NCBI GenBank assembly: GCA_049511715.1 | Contig: JBEKXU010000048.1 | Span: 1-15,655 of the forward strand | Length of the DNA: 15,655 nt | Source: JBEKHT01 sp049511715 | Lineage (GTDB): Bacteria > Chloroflexota > Anaerolineae > Anaerolineales > RBG-16-64-43 | Direction of reading: 5' to 3' | Part shown: positions 13,332 to 15,655 of the stretch, piece after piece | Layout of the letters: every line of letters starts with the position of its first letter | How positions within the stretch are numbered: the stretch's first letter is position 1 | Position numbers and translations under genes: made by a program | Notes under the pieces: generated by a model | Seen by the model: only the letters and a program-made list of their open reading frames with translations | Told to the model about the DNA's origin: nothing | Databases searched by the model: none

Positions 13332-13366
13332 AGATAGACCTGCCATGTGCGGGTCTATCTGGTTTT
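13332..13366 (+). terminator. Strong Rho-independent-type terminator
   Basis: AGATAGACCTGC (13332-13343) pairs with GCGGGTCTATCT (13349-13360), 12 pairs with one G-T wobble and loop CATGT, followed by GGTTTT (13361-13366). Flanking GATTCCCT (13320-13327) and AGGGAATC (13369-13376) also pair, extending the palindrome. It lies 180 bp after tRNA-Arg with no gene call between them. Confidence 0.75.
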
Positions 13367-13396
13367 CCAGGGAATCCGGCGGTTCCTTGGGCAGCC

Positions 13397-13429
13397 TGTG
13401 ACGGTTTTGTGACGGTCGCCTGGTAGGAT
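13397..13429 (+). promoter_or_regulatory. 11-bp-spaced direct repeat next to a -10-like box
   Basis: TGTGACGGT occurs at 13397-13405 and again at 13408-13416, start-to-start 11 bp, then TAGGAT at 13424-13429. The spacing is what OmpR/PhoB-type response regulators recognise. A further TGTGACGG lies at 13219-13226. No gene clearly starts close downstream; the next sure one is at 14115. Confidence 0.4.
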
Positions 13430-13956
13430 GACCGCGTAGATCGAGAGACGAAACCTGCCAACGATTATCAAAGGGCGGCAGGCGGTCCGGGAAGCTCGGG
13501 GAAGAACATGTGCGCCGCGCCAAGGGAACCGAGCGTATTTTCGTGTCCCATGGCGTTGTTGGGTGAAACCGCCACATTGACTCAGTCACTCTGCTGGGGA
13601 AGAGCGCATTTCGGATCTGGAAGCCTTGACCCGCCGGCGGTAATTGGTCACGAGGCCAGCGGTGAGCCCATAGTGAAACGGGCCGGATCGATGGGCCGGA
13701 TTTTGCTTTTTCCAGCGGGAACGAAGGAGGTGGAGCTCCCGTAAAGAGACAGGGGAAGTGAAGAGCACAGGGGCAATGGCTGCGGCCGATTTGGTTGGTG
13801 TGGTGTCCGCCGCCAGGACTGAGGTCTCGACTGATCGCTTGGTCTGAACTGTCCAGGGTCCAGTAGTCGGCTTGGCTTGGGGCGGGAATGGGCTACCGGT
13901 GGATTGCATGAGATTAGAACCTTCCAAACATTGAAAGCCAAGACACAATGCAGGAA

Positions 13957-14041
13957 GGGAGGTGATGGCTAATGTGTCGGCACCCAACTTTGCCTCTGTC
14001 CTCTCGAGTTGACAAGAGATCGGGGAGGAAAAATGCCCTGA
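13957..14041 (+). other. Two SD-led mini-ORFs upstream of the kelch gene
   Basis: GGGAGG (13957-13962) precedes ATG 13965, which opens a 15-codon frame, MANVSAPNFASVLSS, ending at TGA 14010-14012; its spacing is short. GGGGAGG (14022-14028) precedes ATG 14033 in the frame ATG-CCC-TGA (14033-14041). TTGACA lies at 14009-14014 without a good -10. These could be leader peptides or leftovers of decayed genes. Confidence 0.2.
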
Positions 14042-14114
14042 CGACACAATGTTATGTGGCCTGCGGAGAGCGATACTTGTCGGTCGGCCGAAGGCCTATG
14101 GAGGAGAAACTGCC

Positions 14115-15296
14115 ATGAATCACAAAGGATGGTTGTTGCAAGTAGCTGGTTTGACCTTGGTCATGTTGCTTTCGGGCGGATGTGCCACATCGACGCCGAT
14201 GCCCACGGCTGCGGCGGTGCCGCCTACGGCTATGCCCGCGCCGCCTACGGCTACGCCAGCCCCACCCACGCCCCCGGCAGTACCGACTGTAGCAGCGACA
14301 GCGTCACCAACCGAGTTCTCCAGCCTGAGCCCATCCCCTCGGGGCTATATGTATATGGCCTACGACGCAAAGGCCGACCAGGTCATTATGTTTGGCGGGC
14401 AGACGGGGCCCGGTACGCAAGCTTACCCATCACCCTGGAATGGTGAGACCTGGGCATACGACGTGGCTGCAAGCAGATGGACCGAGATGAAGCCGCCTTC
14501 GGGACCCACGGCTAGAGGTGGTGCTGTGATGGCCTACGACGCCAAGGCCGACCGCATCATTCTGTTCGGTGGCACGAGCGCTACTCAGTACGATCTGCCC
14601 GACACATGGGCCTATAACTACAACACGAATACATGGACGAAGCTGGCGTATGGGCCGGGTCGTACTTGGGGTGGTATGGTCTACGATTCGGCGTCGGACC
14701 GGATCATTCTCTTTGGCGGTGGTCTTTGGGACTACGGGGGGGTGTACAACGACACCTGGGCGTATGATTACAACACGAATACCTGGACAGACATGAAGCC
14801 GAGTACCAGCCCTTCAGCTCGGAGCGGCCAAGTCATGGCCTATGACGCGAAGGCCGACCGGGTGATCATGTGGGGCGGGGATACTGGCTGGGAGGACCAG
14901 GGCCTACCAAAGGACCAAAGCGTATGGTCATACGCCTATAACACGAACACATGGCAAGAGACGAAACCTGGCACAGGGATGTGGCCGGATTGCCGGGATG
15001 ACGCCGCCATGGCCTACGATGCCAAGTCGGACCGGATGATCATGACCGGCGGCTATGACGACAAGGGCACCGCTGAAACCTGGGCGTACGACTACAACCC
15101 CAATACCTGGACCAAGCTGGAACCCAACACGGCAGGCGGTATGCTGGCCGGGTCCGCCATGGTGTATAGCCCCGCCACGGATCGAATCATTCTGTTTGGC
15201 GGTGGGGTTGGTGGCTCGGATTCCAATTACACAGCCGAAACCTGGAGCTACGATTTCAATGCGAACGCGTGGACAGACGTGACGCCGCATAGCTAA
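14115..15296 (+). CDS. Lipoprotein with six kelch-type repeats (beta-propeller)
   Basis: The 393-residue protein begins with a lipoprotein signal, NHKGWLLQVAGLTLVMLLSGGC, with Cys23 as the likely lipidated residue. A Thr/Pro/Ala-rich linker (about 24-65) then spans the wall or lifts the domain off the membrane. Residues about 70-393 are six copies of the kelch/galactose-oxidase-central unit. Each has 'MAYDAKADRIILFGG' near its start and 'DTWAYDYNTNTWT' near its end, so a six-bladed propeller is expected. Such propellers bind proteins or glycans outside the cell; no catalytic residues or extra domain are seen. ATG 14115 has GGAGGAGAAA upstream; the in-frame ATG 14049 would put 22 extra residues before the signal and has no SD. 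The gene appears monocistronic, and third-position usage looks looser than in the operons to the left. Confidence 0.9.
   Translation: MNHKGWLLQVAGLTLVMLLSGGCATSTPMPTAAAVPPTAMPAPPTATPAPPTPPAVPTVAATASPTEFSSLSPSPRGYMYMAYDAKADQVIMFGGQTGPGTQAYPSPWNGETWAYDVAASRWTEMKPPSGPTARGGAVMAYDAKADRIILFGGTSATQYDLPDTWAYNYNTNTWTKLAYGPGRTWGGMVYDSASDRIILFGGGLWDYGGVYNDTWAYDYNTNTWTDMKPSTSPSARSGQVMAYDAKADRVIMWGGDTGWEDQGLPKDQSVWSYAYNTNTWQETKPGTGMWPDCRDDAAMAYDAKSDRMIMTGGYDDKGTAETWAYDYNPNTWTKLEPNTAGGMLAGSAMVYSPATDRIILFGGGVGGSDSNYTAETWSYDFNANAWTDVTPHS
14350..15130 (+). repeat. Near-identical DNA repeats within the kelch blades
   Basis: A segment reading ATGGCCTACGACGCCAAGG with few changes occurs near 14355, 14529, 14835 and 15009. 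A second unit, ACAACACGAATACATGGAC or close variants, occurs near 14620, 14770 and 14940, with a further variant near 15093. Similarity at silent positions suggests recent blade duplication or gene conversion. Confidence 0.7.
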
Positions 15297-15655
15297 GTCT
15301 TTTGCGATCGGATCCGTCAAGGACAGTCGGTGTCGGGCTGGTTGGTGGGAAGGGAGGGGGCCCCTGCCGAGAATTCCCGGCTTGATTACGACCAATACCT
15401 GCGGTAGTCGAAGATGCCGTCCTGGCAGGTCGAGGTAAGTGAATCGGTCGGAGGGAGATGAACAATGACCTCGACGGCAGGGGTTGAGGGAGAGGGTGTC
15501 CCTACGATTGGGAGTTGAGGTTGCATGGCTACCAACCCCACGAGTCTGTGAGGGGCAATAGATCACAGGCCTGCAGGAGATTCGATGGGTGTTAGTTGGG
15601 TCTGAAGCATCAGAACCAGAAGCACGGAACCGAGGCTAAGATGGCCTCGGTTCCT
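15297..15655. other. 359 bp downstream of the kelch gene, no gene seen
   Basis: No frame here has credible start and composition. The stretch ends in the hairpin at 15626-15654, which runs into the window edge. Confidence 0.5.
15626..15654. terminator. 11-bp perfect hairpin at the right edge
   Basis: GGAACCGAGGC (15626-15636) pairs with GCCTCGGTTCC (15644-15654) around TAAGATG. One T follows at 15655 and the window ends, so a T-run cannot be judged. It could terminate the kelch transcript or a gene from the right. Confidence 0.5.

Larger units (their letters stand above)
13151..14114. other. Gene-poor stretch of about 960 bp between tRNA-Arg and the kelch lipoprotein gene
   Basis: I find no frame here with convincing protein composition. 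A 78-codon frame at 13508-13744 has GGGGAAG before its ATG but reads like non-coding sequence, and the reverse frames are similar. Contents I can support are the hairpins and terminator at 13155-13376, the direct-repeat element at 13397-13429, a CCTGCC/GGCAGG inverted repeat (13454-13482), a 10-bp palindrome CCGCCGGCGG (13631-13640), and a GCCCAT/ATGGGC hairpin (13666-13696) followed by ATTTTGCTTTTT (13700-13711). Base composition looks less GC-rich than the operons to the left. It may hold a decayed gene, an untranslated RNA or a long leader. Confidence 0.5.

Noticed and set aside
13508..13744. 78-codon frame with GGGGAAG before its ATG
   Set aside because: The SD-like sequence is acceptable, but the peptide has no recognisable pattern or repeats and no partner gene; kept only as part of the gene-poor stretch.
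13446..14964. 13-base match GAGACGAAACCTG near 13446 and near 14952, considered as a direct repeat
   Set aside because: A single repeat of this length is expected by chance in about 15 kb and neither copy is flanked by mobile-element features.
14928..15566. 212-codon minus-strand frame opposite the kelch gene
   Set aside because: Mirror of the repetitive kelch sequence with no start signal.
1..15655. CRISPR array, insertion sequence or transposase, integrase, or rRNA
   Set aside because: No spaced repeat array, terminal inverted repeats with transposase, recombinase motifs or rRNA sequence were found on reading both strands.

Overview
The window is GC-rich bacterial chromosome with tightly packed genes, strong SD-led starts and ATGA/GTGA overlaps. 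The gene set suggests a Chloroflexota (Anaerolineae-like) genome: a TGS-fused uridine-kinase-like protein, an orphan CpaF-type ATPase, tandem-XRE regulators, a membrane-anchored DsbA and a large uncharacterised two-gene unit of a kind I associate with that phylum. This placement is from recollection of protein families, not from a search. The 5' end cuts an ABC-transporter permease gene.

Layout. 1-97: C-terminal end of a MacB/FtsX-type permease, then about 300 bp with hairpins and a minus-strand tRNA-Asn whose promoter has perfect TTGACA and TATAAT. 537-5141 (+): nucleoside kinase with TGS domain, RpiR/SIS regulator, FAH-family hydrolase and dCTP deaminase. A strong bidirectional hairpin at 5188-5213 separates these from the minus-strand block. 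5243-7632 (-): DsbA-like thiol oxidoreductase, two-part GNAT acetyltransferase and a regulator with two XRE domains. 7705-10602 (-): CpaF/TadA-type ATPase, translationally coupled to a 98-residue beta-rich protein, preceded by a soluble histidine kinase. The kinase carries a zinc ribbon and two tandem motifs resembling the MshEN cyclic-di-GMP-binding motif. 10603-10760: divergent regulatory region with two overlapping perfect inverted repeats and a near-symmetric -10. 10761-13065 (+): three-gene operon made of an unrecognised 529-residue protein, an unrecognised 145-residue protein with a C-terminal HTH, and a ThiS/MoaD-like protein whose GG is followed by 13 further residues. The next gene, tRNA-Arg(TCT), has its promoter inside the 3' end of that last gene. 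13151-14114: almost 1 kb without a convincing gene but with hairpins, an 11-bp direct repeat over a putative promoter and two SD-led mini-ORFs. 14115-15296: lipoprotein with six kelch-type blades. The last bases form another strong hairpin.

How the genes may work together. The dcd and FAH genes probably share a transcript. The XRE and GNAT genes form another transcript from an extended -10 promoter. The part most worth study is 7705-13065. There, a kinase with a possible cyclic-di-GMP sensor lies upstream of a secretion-type ATPase with no visible Tad partner genes. It is divergent from an undescribed operon across an unusually structured control region.
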